A DNA stretch of 64,000 nt, from positions 137,001 through 201,000 of the forward strand of contig JAPPUL010000068.1 of NCBI GenBank assembly GCA_026874595.1, in the 5' to 3' direction. Below the pieces are notes generated by a model. It saw only the letters and a list, made by a program, of their open reading frames with translations, was not told the origin of the DNA and did no database searches. Origin of the DNA: Sipunculus nudus. Taxonomy: Eukaryota; Annelida; Sipuncula; Golfingiida; Sipunculidae. A program made the translations under genes and the position numbers. Of the stretch, positions 27,894-36,962 are shown piece after piece (position 1 is the first letter of the stretch; each line of letters opens with the position of its first letter).

Positions 27894-27950
27894 AGGTAAA
27901 GAACATTAAAGGAAAAAAAATAAAGATATTAGCACAATACAAATAAAAGC

Positions 27951-29438
27951 CTATTTGTCTTTACTTAATTCTTTATATAGTATATTAATCTTTGCTTTAT
28001 ATTTCGATTTAGGGTTTTTGTTGTTGTAATCAGATAACAATGAGAGCGCTTTATAATTTTGTTTTAAGCTGCTATAGGCACGCGCTAAGGCCATATAGGC
28101 AAGATAATAACTTGGATCTTCTTTAACTGATAACAAGAATTTTTCAACTGCTTTCCTAGTATCATTAAGGGCCCATTTTACCATGCCTTCATAATAATAT
28201 AATCCGCTCTTATATTTAAACTTATTCTTATCAACCCAGCCCAAAACATGTCCAGACTGTTTGTAATCTCCTGTGAAAAAATATACTACCCCTTGATGAT
28301 AAAATTCAAGATTATGTTTGCCATCCTGCCTATAAAGATGTGCAAGCCGCTCTCGTGTTGCAACATCATCCTCCTTTAACTTAAGTGCTTCATTATATGA
28401 GTTTATTGCCTTTTCCTTTTCTTTAAGCTCTAAATAGCTATGTCCCCTTAAAACATATAGTTTATGACTGTCTGGGAACTTTTTAAGGCCTTTTTGTATC
28501 TTTTCTAAAGCTTCTTTATACCGTTTGCGCAAAAAGGCAAGCTGCCCCTCAAGAAATATAAAATCTTCACTCCCTCTATACTTATTTAATCCTTCCTTAA
28601 TAAGAAGCTCTGCCTCTTTATATCTCATAAGATACATATTTGAACTTATAAGGATTATATATAATTCCTTATCATCCTCATAACTTTTTATACCTCTAAT
28701 ATAATTAATACTCTTTTCATAATTGCCAGATATATAAAATGCTTTTGCAAACATCTTTTTCGATAAAATACTCTCTTTTAGCTTGTTTAAATTATAGCCA
28801 AGCCCAAAATAGGCATCTTTATCATTTGGATTTATCTCTTTTAGCTTATTATAAATAAAAATAGATTCCTTATATTTCCCAAGTGCAAAATAACTCCTTC
28901 CTACTCCCTTTAAAGCATTTATATGATTTTCTTCTATCTCTAAGGCTTTCGTAAAGTATTGTAAGGCATTTTTGTAATCCTTTAATCTTAGATAATTTTG
29001 ACCTATGTTCGTAAAGAGTATTACACTATCTTTTACATACTCAAGGCCATTTAAATAATATTTTATTGCAAGATCTGATTTGCCAAGTTTTGCATATACA
29101 AACCCAAGTCCTGAATAAATTAGTGCTTTATGTTTCTTAAGTACTTCAGAATTAGGTTTAGTAAAAAGCTTGACACTCTCCTTATAATACTTAATTGCAT
29201 GTTTATATTTATGATTTAGTCTATATGATTCCCCTAGCATATAATAAGTTAGATGGTTATAATACTTCTTTTTAACTTGAGAAAGATATTTTATAACTTT
29301 ATCATATTGCCTGCTTTGCAATAGCTTATGTGCGTTCTCATTATGCTTCTTTATCTGTCCTACACCTACTTTTATACCTATACTCATAACCAGTAGAATA
29401 ACAAGTATTTTTATCTTAACTATTTTAAGCATTATCAT
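27951..29438 (-). CDS. Secreted/periplasmic TPR repeat protein
   Basis: 495 aa. The N-terminal hydrophobic segment (residues ~4-25, ILVILLVMSIGIKVGVG) is a signal peptide or anchor. About twelve tetratricopeptide repeats follow, such as YYMLGESYRLNHKYKHAIKYYK, ALQYFTKALEIEENHINALKGVG and AYFGLGYNLNKLKE. No other domain is evident. The ATG overlaps the metG stop (ATGA at 29435-29438), so the two genes are translationally coupled although functionally unrelated. It is probably a periplasmic assembly scaffold; the partner is unknown. Confidence 0.8.
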   Translation of the reverse strand: MIMLKIVKIKILVILLVMSIGIKVGVGQIKKHNENAHKLLQSRQYDKVIKYLSQVKKKYYNHLTYYMLGESYRLNHKYKHAIKYYKESVKLFTKPNSEVLKKHKALIYSGLGFVYAKLGKSDLAIKYYLNGLEYVKDSVILFTNIGQNYLRLKDYKNALQYFTKALEIEENHINALKGVGRSYFALGKYKESIFIYNKLKEINPNDKDAYFGLGYNLNKLKESILSKKMFAKAFYISGNYEKSINYIRGIKSYEDDKELYIILISSNMYLMRYKEAELLIKEGLNKYRGSEDFIFLEGQLAFLRKRYKEALEKIQKGLKKFPDSHKLYVLRGHSYLELKEKEKAINSYNEALKLKEDDVATRERLAHLYRQDGKHNLEFYHQGVVYFFTGDYKQSGHVLGWVDKNKFKYKSGLYYYEGMVKWALNDTRKAVEKFLLSVKEDPSYYLAYMALARAYSSLKQNYKALSLLSDYNNKNPKSKYKAKINILYKELSKDK

Positions 29439-31138
29439 TCCCCTCGTTTATTTAAATTAAGTAGCTTATCCACTTCCTTATCCTCAACTCGTCTAAATAA
29501 ATTCTCAATAGCTCCTACCTCCCCTCCTCCATCCTCCCTCATTTTACTTATATCATCCCAAATAAGCTTTTTTAGTATACTCTGCTCTTCTCCTAGAAAG
29601 CCCCATATTCGTAATGCTGTGCCTGGCATAAACGGATACAATAAAGCTCCCAGTACCTTAATTATTAATACTGATACATTCAAAACATCTCCACAGCGCT
29701 CTTTAGATGTCTTTTGTAGTACCCAAGGCTTTGTTAGGTCAAAATATCTATTCCCTACTTGCGCAAGCCTTATTACTTCAAATATCCCATCTCGTACCCC
29801 GAAATTCGATAACAACAAAGATACCTTCTTAGGTATCTCTTCTAACTCCTTAAGCACTTCTTTATCTTCTGCAAAATCTTTTATCTCTCCTCTATATTTA
29901 GGTATTATACCTTCAAAATTCTTATTTATGAAGCTTAATGCTCGGTTTATAAAATTGCCTAATGTATCATTTAAATCTTTATTTATCTTACTTTGGAAGG
30001 ACTTCCACGAAAAATCTGCATCCTTCTTCTCTGGAGCTTGGGCTGCTAGATAGTATCTTAACATATCTTTTGGGAAATACTCAAGAAAATCATCTACCCA
30101 TACTACGTTCCCTTCGCTCGTTGATAGCTTCTTGCCTTCTATTGTAAGATGTTCGTTGGCTGGAACGTCGTGAGGCAATATATAACCCATATTCTGACCC
30201 AGCAAAAGCGACGGCCACACTATTATATGAAACGGTATATTATCTTTACCTATGAAATGTACTAGTTTACATTCTTTGTCAAACCAATATTCTTTCCACC
30301 CCTCAGGTTTACCCTCCTTCTCCGACCACTCCATTGTCGAGGATATATACCCTATCGGCGCATCAAACCATACATATAATACCTTACTCTCGCCTCCTGA
30401 TACGCTAAGTGGCAGCTTAACTCCCCATTCTAAATCTCGCGTTATCGCTCGTTCCCCAAGCCCTTCATTTATCCATGATAACGCACTTTGTCTTACGCTC
30501 CCGCGTAAATAATCCTTCTTCGTTATCCATTCCTTTAATCTATCACTAAACTTTTCAAGCCGCAGATACCAATGTTTTGTCTCCTTCTTTATAGGTCTAG
30601 TATTACATAACTTACACCTCGGATCTAGTAAATTATCCGCTTCAAGCCATTTGCCGCAACTTGGACATTCATCGCCTCGTGCACTTGCAAAACCACAGGA
30701 TGGACAGCCTCCCATTATGAACCTATCCGGTAGGAACATTTTATCATTTTGACAGTAATATTCTTTACTCTCTTTTTCTCTTATATATCCATTCTTCTTT
30801 AATTCTAGGAAAAACTCTTTACTCTTTTTATGATGTTGCTCTTTTGAGGTCCCCGAAAAATTATCAAACTTTATGTCTAGTCTTTTAAAACTCTCGCCTA
30901 TCTCCTTATTATAATAATTAACTACTTCTTGGGGGCTTTTGCCCTCTTGGCTTGCTTTTATCGTTATCGGTACGCCATGTTCGTCTGTTCCGCATATGTA
31001 TAGTACATCATGACCGCACATCCTACTGTATCTTACAAATATATCTGCTGGTAAGTAGGCTCCTGCTACGTGCCCTATATGTATACTCCCATTTGCATAG
31101 GGTAAGGCTGATGTTACTAGATATTTCTTCTTTTTCAC
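29435..31138 (-). CDS. metG: Methionyl-tRNA synthetase
   Basis: 567 aa. Class I synthetase motifs are HIGH at residues 20-23 and KLSTS at 337-341 (variant of KMSKS). Four zinc-type cysteine pairs or near pairs occur at 145/148, 158/161 and 175/178, as in the two-zinc-knuckle MetG group. WINEGLGERAITRDLEWG and VWFDAPIGYISSTMEW are typical catalytic-core segments. It ends after the anticodon-binding domain with no C-terminal tRNA-binding (EMAP-like) dimerisation domain, a known shorter form. A GGAG precedes the start. Confidence 0.96.
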   Translation of the reverse strand: MKKKKYLVTSALPYANGSIHIGHVAGAYLPADIFVRYSRMCGHDVLYICGTDEHGVPITIKASQEGKSPQEVVNYYNKEIGESFKRLDIKFDNFSGTSKEQHHKKSKEFFLELKKNGYIREKESKEYYCQNDKMFLPDRFIMGGCPSCGFASARGDECPSCGKWLEADNLLDPRCKLCNTRPIKKETKHWYLRLEKFSDRLKEWITKKDYLRGSVRQSALSWINEGLGERAITRDLEWGVKLPLSVSGGESKVLYVWFDAPIGYISSTMEWSEKEGKPEGWKEYWFDKECKLVHFIGKDNIPFHIIVWPSLLLGQNMGYILPHDVPANEHLTIEGKKLSTSEGNVVWVDDFLEYFPKDMLRYYLAAQAPEKKDADFSWKSFQSKINKDLNDTLGNFINRALSFINKNFEGIIPKYRGEIKDFAEDKEVLKELEEIPKKVSLLLSNFGVRDGIFEVIRLAQVGNRYFDLTKPWVLQKTSKERCGDVLNVSVLIIKVLGALLYPFMPGTALRIWGFLGEEQSILKKLIWDDISKMREDGGGEVGAIENLFRRVEDKEVDKLLNLNKRGE

Positions 31139-31392
31139 ATTTTCTCCTTCTTCCTTCTTTCGTATATAGAAATCTTATATATTTTATTTAGCTTATTTAT
31201 ATTATCTTGTCTTTGATTTTTATTCTTTAATCCTCTTTAATCTACTATTTTTTAATCTACTATTTGGAATTTATATGTGTTAGATTTTATAATATTACTT
31301 ATATTACTTCCACTTTTTTATAGCTATCTTTTTTGCCTGAACTGTATTTATTAGATACTTTATAAGGTAGATGTATACAGGTAGTTTTATTT

Positions 31393-32475
31393 ATGAGTGT
31401 TTTGCTTTTCTTTTTAACAATATTTATACTTTGGCTTATATCTTTTGCACCTTTTAAGCACCCTTTAATTAATAAGTTTTCTATCGCAACGTTTTTACAT
31501 CTTAGCATTATCTTTACTCAAATACCAAGTCCTGCAAATAGCAATAATATCGTCCCAGTAAAGAGTGATTCCCTTGCTTATAAAAGTTTTAGTAAAAATA
31601 GCAAAAATAATAACATAAACCATAATCCCAAACTAAAACAGCATAACCAAAATAACACCCCCTCCTCTAAGCTTAACCGATTTGTCTTCATTAATAACCC
31701 TAACCTTTTAGAACAAGATTATTCCCCCGCCTCTTCTATAAACCACTCTGCCTCAAAACCCTCTAAAAAGCATTTTGACAAGAAAAAGCAAAGTATAAAA
31801 GCAAATATACAAGCACTGGAATCTAACAATATTGTCATTCAAAATAAGAGCCAATACAAGCATATAAAAAATAATTTAGACAACGATTTAAATAACACCA
31901 ACCCCAACCAGAAGCTTGATGAGACTAAAAACAAAACTTTAAGCTTAACTGATTTATGGCTTCAAAAACGAGGGCACCTCAAAGAATATATTTACCAACC
32001 TCCAAGCTCGCTTTACCTTAGAAATCCTAACGACTGGCAGGACTTCTCTTTTGACCTCTCTTTAAATGGGGCTGATTCCAAATACTCCTTTCAAGGCTTT
32101 GATGAGTTTACTCATAAGGACTATATGCAATATATTCTTGAAACCGTTGGGAATAGATGGTTTTACCGATATGCTCCTCTTGAACTTATTGCTAATAAAA
32201 TTATGCACATAAGTACTCCTATTAGCGTTGTCTTTAACCTCCATAACTCCGGTAAAATAAAAGATTTTCGATTCCTTGATAATGGCTCCGTTGAAATGCA
32301 GTTTATTGCTGTCCAAAAAACTTTTAATTCTATCTCTCTTAAAAAAGTTCCCAGCAGATTTTCATATAAAGATTTGCATATGATATTTACTATATTCCCT
32401 CCATCTATTTCAAAATCAGACAAAATTCTTATTGAAGGGAAGGTTAGCATTAGAGGAAAAGTCAAAATTAAGTAG
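31393..32475 (+). CDS. TonB/TolA-like periplasm-spanning protein
   Basis: 360 aa. Residues ~1-45 contain one or two hydrophobic helices anchoring it in the inner membrane. Residues ~50-200 are a polar Asn/Lys/Ser/Pro-rich linker of low complexity. The C-terminal ~140 residues fold like a TonB C-terminal domain: YMQYILETVGNRWFYRYAP, then ISVVFNLHNSGKIKDFRFLDNG, which resembles the VxFxIxxxGxIxxxxVxxSSG pattern, and MQFIAVQKTFNSI. A role in energy transfer to, or tethering of, the outer membrane is inferred. No ExbB/ExbD genes are seen. It overlaps the convergent glycosyltransferase by 8 bp. Confidence 0.55.
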   Translation: MSVLLFFLTIFILWLISFAPFKHPLINKFSIATFLHLSIIFTQIPSPANSNNIVPVKSDSLAYKSFSKNSKNNNINHNPKLKQHNQNNTPSSKLNRFVFINNPNLLEQDYSPASSINHSASKPSKKHFDKKKQSIKANIQALESNNIVIQNKSQYKHIKNNLDNDLNNTNPNQKLDETKNKTLSLTDLWLQKRGHLKEYIYQPPSSLYLRNPNDWQDFSFDLSLNGADSKYSFQGFDEFTHKDYMQYILETVGNRWFYRYAPLELIANKIMHISTPISVVFNLHNSGKIKDFRFLDNGSVEMQFIAVQKTFNSISLKKVPSRFSYKDLHMIFTIFPPSISKSDKILIEGKVSIRGKVKIK

Positions 32476-33631
32476 ACATTTTTATATACTCACTCAAAAC
32501 CATATTTGCATTACTTTCTATATCCAGTTTAAGCTTTCTTATCTTCTTCCTTGCATTCAGCCCAAAATGCTGCCTAAGACCTACATCCTTACCCAAGATT
32601 TCCATCTTTTCCATAAGACCACACTCGTTTTTGGGTAATACCAAATATCCGCTCTTTCCATCTTCTAAAACTTCCTCTACTCCTGATATCTTACTCGCTA
32701 TTATCGCAAGCTCATTATTCATTGCCTCAAGTAATGACAGCGGTAAACCCTCTCCCTTTATCGAGGGCAATATATATACGTCTAACAATTTTAACACTTC
32801 TTCAACATTTATTATGAATCCTGTGAATACCACACTCCCAAATATTCCAAGCTCTTTACTCTCCCTCTTTAATCTATCTTCCTCCCTACCTTCTCCTACT
32901 ATTAATAATGTCTTATTCTTTATCTTGACTTTTGAAAATGCTCTAAGTAGGTGTTTATGCCCTTTCTTATGCGATAAGTGTCCTATCACCCCAAATAATA
33001 TGTTTTCATTTGGTATTTTTAGACTCTTGCGACTTATATATTCAGTTGTGACTCGCTTAACTTCATTTAAGCTTATCCCATTTAAAATAGTTACTAGATT
33101 ATTTGATGGAATGCCTGATGACTCAAGATATTTATATACTGCATCTGATACACAGATTATCTTATTTCTACCATGCCTAGCTCTACCATGCCTAATACCT
33201 CCCCCACAAAAACGATAGCTATACTTATACCATATACTATCTTTTGATATCGCATGCGCTGTTGTTACTACTCCTATATTCAGTTTTTTGCCAATTGCTA
33301 TGCCAAATAAATTCGCTGTGCTTAAATGTGTATGGATTACATCAGCACCCAAACAGCTTAGCGCCTCTTTTAACCTTTTATAGCATAAGTAATTTAACTT
33401 CCCTCCAAACTTAAATTCTAATAAGCTAAACTCTCCCGCTCCATTAGTATAACTAGAGCTTTGTCTTGATAAAAACTCCCCTTTTATATACTCTATGAAT
33501 CTTCTCCCCTTAAACGTATCTACTATAAGCACCACCCTATGCCCCAGCCGCATTAGCTCTTTGGACAAGCTAAGTACATACTTTTCTGCTCCCGATACTC
33601 TGCTTGGACTTATTAGCTGTACTATAGTCAT
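32468..33631 (-). CDS. Glycosyltransferase family 4 protein
   Basis: 387 aa, GT-B fold. The N-terminal half has an acceptor-domain pattern (LISPSRVSGAEKYVLSLSKELMRLGHRV; VIHTHLSTANLFGI). The C-terminal half has donor-sugar motifs: FGVIGHLSHKKGHKHLLRAF, LLIVGEGREEDRLK and EGLPLSLLEAMNNELAIIAS with the two-glutamate EX7E arrangement. It likely adds a nucleotide-activated sugar to a surface glycan or lipid. RHGRARHGRN near residue 150 derives from a near-perfect 15-bp duplication (33166-33195) that lengthens a loop. It lies 6 bp after the barrel-protein gene on the same strand, so it is probably in its operon. Confidence 0.85.
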   Translation of the reverse strand: MTIVQLISPSRVSGAEKYVLSLSKELMRLGHRVVLIVDTFKGRRFIEYIKGEFLSRQSSSYTNGAGEFSLLEFKFGGKLNYLCYKRLKEALSCLGADVIHTHLSTANLFGIAIGKKLNIGVVTTAHAISKDSIWYKYSYRFCGGGIRHGRARHGRNKIICVSDAVYKYLESSGIPSNNLVTILNGISLNEVKRVTTEYISRKSLKIPNENILFGVIGHLSHKKGHKHLLRAFSKVKIKNKTLLIVGEGREEDRLKRESKELGIFGSVVFTGFIINVEEVLKLLDVYILPSIKGEGLPLSLLEAMNNELAIIASKISGVEEVLEDGKSGYLVLPKNECGLMEKMEILGKDVGLRQHFGLNARKKIRKLKLDIESNANMVLSEYIKMST

Positions 33632-33637
33632 AACTTA

Positions 33638-35314
33638 TCATAACCTATATTGCAAATTAATATACAACGCACTGTATAATCTGTCTGTCCTTTTATCTGC
33701 ACTATAGCGTATCCCAAATTCAAAACTACTTACGTACCCCTTCAATATAAAATCAAACTTCGTTCCTATACCCTGAAATCTTTGTACCGGGAAATACCAA
33801 CGCGACAAATGTCTTTCGTATATATAAAGACTTGCATCGTAATCTAATGCCTTGTAGAACGTTACTCGGCCATATAACAAATATTTTCGCTCCTTCATAA
33901 AACTAAGTTGTATATAAAATAAATTACCCTCATGCTCCAATACCTCATCATCTCGTTTCGAATATATATTCTCATACCGAAACCGTATCTCAATACCCTT
34001 ATAAAATTTACTAACTACATTTACCTGGTGCTTCCTGCGTAGCCTATAGCTTTTATAGTAATCTTTATATCTATTAACAAATACATAACTTATATACGTA
34101 CTCTCTAATATCTTATACTCAAGCCTAAAGTCAAACATGTAATGCCATACGCTATTATATAACTTTGACGCCGGCTTTGATATGTCTGCTAGAAACTGTA
34201 GCTCTAAACTACTTTGTTTTGACTTGAATAAATATATATTTATGCCATTTGAAAACCCAAGCTCATCACGCCTTTTATATAATACTTCACTCCCGTGGGG
34301 TGCTTGATATTCGGGGCTTATATATCTTATTTGAAGTGTATAGGATAGTGATTTACTCTTTATTATACTTCCAAAAACTGTTGAATGCCCTATTACATAT
34401 TTATTATACAAAATATTCTTATACGCTGATAGCGCAGTCTCACCAAAGATATTTATTAGTCTGTTTAATAGATAAATATCAAAATAAATTGACTCGTTTA
34501 AAAGATTTTCTCCCCTATACTCATCTATATTATCTTCTTTTTTCTTTGCGTAAAGACCTTCTGATAAGGTTACATAACTTACAAGTAGACCAATTTTATA
34601 CCACCTGCCAGCATAAAAACCATTTATACCATACCCTATCTCATTATGGGTATGCGTCTTCTTCTTCCCATTTGAACGCCAGCTGCTTGTTGTTATCAAG
34701 TCTTTGTATTTAATATTTACATGCCCTTTTGAAAAATAGCTTGTTGGCAGCTTGCGCATATTTAGAAAAAGAAATGGCGTTATTTTAAACCCATTTAATT
34801 TAACCCTAAACGCTATGCCTTGTAGCGAACCAAGGGAGCCTGGATATACGTAACTTTTTATACCATAATCTCTTTTCTTAAATGGGTGTTTGCTTATATC
34901 CCATACGTAATTACCATACGCTTGGCCATATACTAAATGTTGGCCTATATTTAATATATAATCCCCTATCGCAAGATAGTCTAAAAGCCCTCCTTTACTT
35001 TTATAATATAAACCCAAACTTATAAAATTATAACGAGTTTTAATCGCCTTTGGGGCTATATTTATACGCTCATCAAAGCCAAGTAATATTTTAAAACCGC
35101 TTTTATGTCTTAATTCCACCTTTGAGTAATATCCACTACTCTTAGTCTTTGTTCCATCCTTATTTAATTTTGTTGTCTTTTCTTGATATCTAAAATGTAA
35201 AAATGTTTTTACGTCGTTTAAAGCTTTAGCTCTATTAGTTATACATAACAATATGATTAGTAGATTTAGTAAAGTGACTACTGCCCTTACTTCTTTACTC
35301 CTCTTTAACCCCAT
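33638..35314 (-). CDS. Probable outer-membrane beta-barrel protein
   Basis: 558 aa with an N-terminal signal peptide (hydrophobic run ~10-30, TLLNLLIILLCITNRAKA). The body is a long series of alternating short strands rich in Tyr, Lys and Gly with aromatic girdle residues (for example FISLGLYYKSKGG, RVTFYKALDYDAS, GTKFDFILKGYVSS), ending in a typical terminal strand (YSALYINLQYRL). No named family is recognised. Its start overlaps the end of the helix-hairpin-helix barrel gene by 20 bp in another frame, so the two are co-translated and probably act together. Confidence 0.6.
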   Translation of the reverse strand: MGLKRSKEVRAVVTLLNLLIILLCITNRAKALNDVKTFLHFRYQEKTTKLNKDGTKTKSSGYYSKVELRHKSGFKILLGFDERINIAPKAIKTRYNFISLGLYYKSKGGLLDYLAIGDYILNIGQHLVYGQAYGNYVWDISKHPFKKRDYGIKSYVYPGSLGSLQGIAFRVKLNGFKITPFLFLNMRKLPTSYFSKGHVNIKYKDLITTSSWRSNGKKKTHTHNEIGYGINGFYAGRWYKIGLLVSYVTLSEGLYAKKKEDNIDEYRGENLLNESIYFDIYLLNRLINIFGETALSAYKNILYNKYVIGHSTVFGSIIKSKSLSYTLQIRYISPEYQAPHGSEVLYKRRDELGFSNGINIYLFKSKQSSLELQFLADISKPASKLYNSVWHYMFDFRLEYKILESTYISYVFVNRYKDYYKSYRLRRKHQVNVVSKFYKGIEIRFRYENIYSKRDDEVLEHEGNLFYIQLSFMKERKYLLYGRVTFYKALDYDASLYIYERHLSRWYFPVQRFQGIGTKFDFILKGYVSSFEFGIRYSADKRTDRLYSALYINLQYRL

Positions 35315-36638
35315 ATTTTTGCAGCCGTTCCTTTAACTTTTTTAGCTCTTTATATCCAAACCCTTCTACCATTAATAGATTCTCTGGATATCTTACTGGC
35401 TTGTTTGCTATTATATATAGTTCTAATCTACGCGATAACAACGCTGAGAACCCAAGCTCTCTTATAAAGTCTTTCATCTTCCAATTATCTATACTCTTTA
35501 AAGGATTTACATCACCAACGCTTATATAAGGCTTTATCTTTGCAAATTTTACCAGGCCTATACCTACTACTTTAAGTAGCGCTTCTTTAGATACAAACTC
35601 TCCATGCTTCTTCCTATATTCTATTATACGTGCACTAATCTTAGCACCTATACCCGGCAGCTTCATTAGTTCTCTTGCGTTTGCTGTATTTATATTTATA
35701 CCATCCGCTTTTAAAACTTTCTTTTTCTCTTTTTCTCCCTCTTCTATCAATTCTGGGATCCCTGTATAGATTTTGTCAGAAGAACTCGATTCTAGATATA
35801 CGCTTAACCCGAATATCCCCGTATACTTATCTTTACTCTCAAACATAAATCCTGCCCGAAGGGATACGTATTTCGTTTTCACTTTCAAAAATATCCCAAA
35901 ACCCAGCGGCTCCGTTGTAAATAAACTTTCAAAGCTTAGTAACTCGTCTAATAGCGTATACCTTAGGTATACTCCTATTTTTACTCGATTCTCTCGGAAA
36001 ATATGACTTGTGAACCTAAATAATAAATTGTTTAAGATAAATATCGAGACTCCCGCATACACATATTCGCTCTTTTCTTTTATCCTTATACTGTTTTTTG
36101 ATGCCGCTTGCTTTCCAAAATCTAATACCCCTGCTTCTATTAAAATATAGCTTGCTGGCTTTAAGCTTAATCCTATATTCCAGGAATAGAGAAAGTGTTT
36201 TGTTATACCAAATGCCTTCTTATGAAATGCGTCAATTATATTTGCGCTTAAGACAAATCCAAATATCCCTATATTATTTCCATACGATATATTATATGCG
36301 CTCTCTTTCTCTTTTATACCTACTAATTCCACTTTGTCGCGTTCTACGTACGATATCGACAGCTCTCCGAAATACTTTGCATAGGCTCCTAGTATATAAC
36401 CGTAATAGCTATTACCATCAAATCCATATTGCCCATAGCCTGACAGGTAAAAGGTTTTTCCCTTCCTTTCTTGTTCTGTTGCGCTTGAGTATAATGAAAG
36501 CAGGTTTGTTCCACTATTTAATTTCGCGTAGGTTGTATATTGTGAGGCCTTTGCTAATTTAGGGATTAGTAACAAAAATATAATAAGTAATATGCTGAAT
36601 CTGTAAACCGTCCCTCCTCCATTTCCGCTGTTTGACAT
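35295..36638 (-). CDS. Barrel-like protein with C-terminal ComEA-type helix-hairpin-helix domain
   Basis: 447 aa. It has a signal peptide (RFSILLIIFLLLIPKLAKA), then about 250 residues of beta-strand-rich, aromatic, barrel-like sequence (YYGYILGAYAKYFGELSISYV, FGLSVYLESSSSD). Residues 314-373 are a ComEA-like double helix-hairpin-helix (INTANARELMKLPGIGAKIS, LLKVVGIGLVKFAKIKPYI), and a further HhH-like hairpin lies at ~423-440 (VEGFGYKELKKLKERL). ComEA HhH domains bind double-stranded DNA during uptake in competence systems. Here the domain is attached to a putative outer-membrane barrel. It overlaps the next barrel gene by 20 bp. Confidence 0.65.
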   Translation of the reverse strand: MSNSGNGGGTVYRFSILLIIFLLLIPKLAKASQYTTYAKLNSGTNLLSLYSSATEQERKGKTFYLSGYGQYGFDGNSYYGYILGAYAKYFGELSISYVERDKVELVGIKEKESAYNISYGNNIGIFGFVLSANIIDAFHKKAFGITKHFLYSWNIGLSLKPASYILIEAGVLDFGKQAASKNSIRIKEKSEYVYAGVSIFILNNLLFRFTSHIFRENRVKIGVYLRYTLLDELLSFESLFTTEPLGFGIFLKVKTKYVSLRAGFMFESKDKYTGIFGLSVYLESSSSDKIYTGIPELIEEGEKEKKKVLKADGININTANARELMKLPGIGAKISARIIEYRKKHGEFVSKEALLKVVGIGLVKFAKIKPYISVGDVNPLKSIDNWKMKDFIRELGFSALLSRRLELYIIANKPVRYPENLLMVEGFGYKELKKLKERLQKYGVKEE

Positions 36639-36962
36639 CGTCTTTTAGCTTGAAAAACTCATTTATAACAACTTTTTCTTATAACTTATTACTTTCTTAT
36701 AATATAATTTTACTTTTTTTTATTTTTTACTAAAAAATCTCGATAATCTATCCTGAAGCTTTATATCTTTTTTTTTTAACAAATTTTGTATATATTACTT
36801 ATAGTTACCATGTACTTTACAATATATACCTTTTGTTAGTTATTTACGTTGACTATTATTTTATTGTGTATTATTATAAAGTATAGTAAAGGTTACTTTT
36901 GGGTGCTTTTTGTTTAGCTGTGCCTTTATTTTTTAACTTATTCTCATTCTTGGAGTATACTT
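36639..36962. other. Intergenic region between divergent genes
   Basis: 324 bp, very AT-rich, separating the leftward barrel operon from the rightward TPR gene. It contains the promoter candidate listed separately and probably a second one facing left. I see no reading frame, RNA gene or strong hairpin in it. Confidence 0.6.
36849..36877 (+). promoter_or_regulatory. Candidate sigma70-type promoter for the 829-aa TPR gene
   Basis: TTGACT (36849-36854), a 17-base spacer and TATTAT (36872-36877), giving a 5' leader of about 80 bases. In DNA this AT-rich chance matches are common, so support is moderate. Confidence 0.4.

Noticed and set aside
32631-33218. Plus-strand open frame of 195 codons
   Set aside because: It is antisense to the glycosyltransferase, whose motifs are clear; the frame is Ser/Pro/Leu-rich and has no family features.
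34249-36562. Several plus-strand frames of about 150 codons rich in Tyr/Leu/His
   Set aside because: They are antisense shadows of the two Tyr/Lys-rich barrel genes, without start signals or domains.
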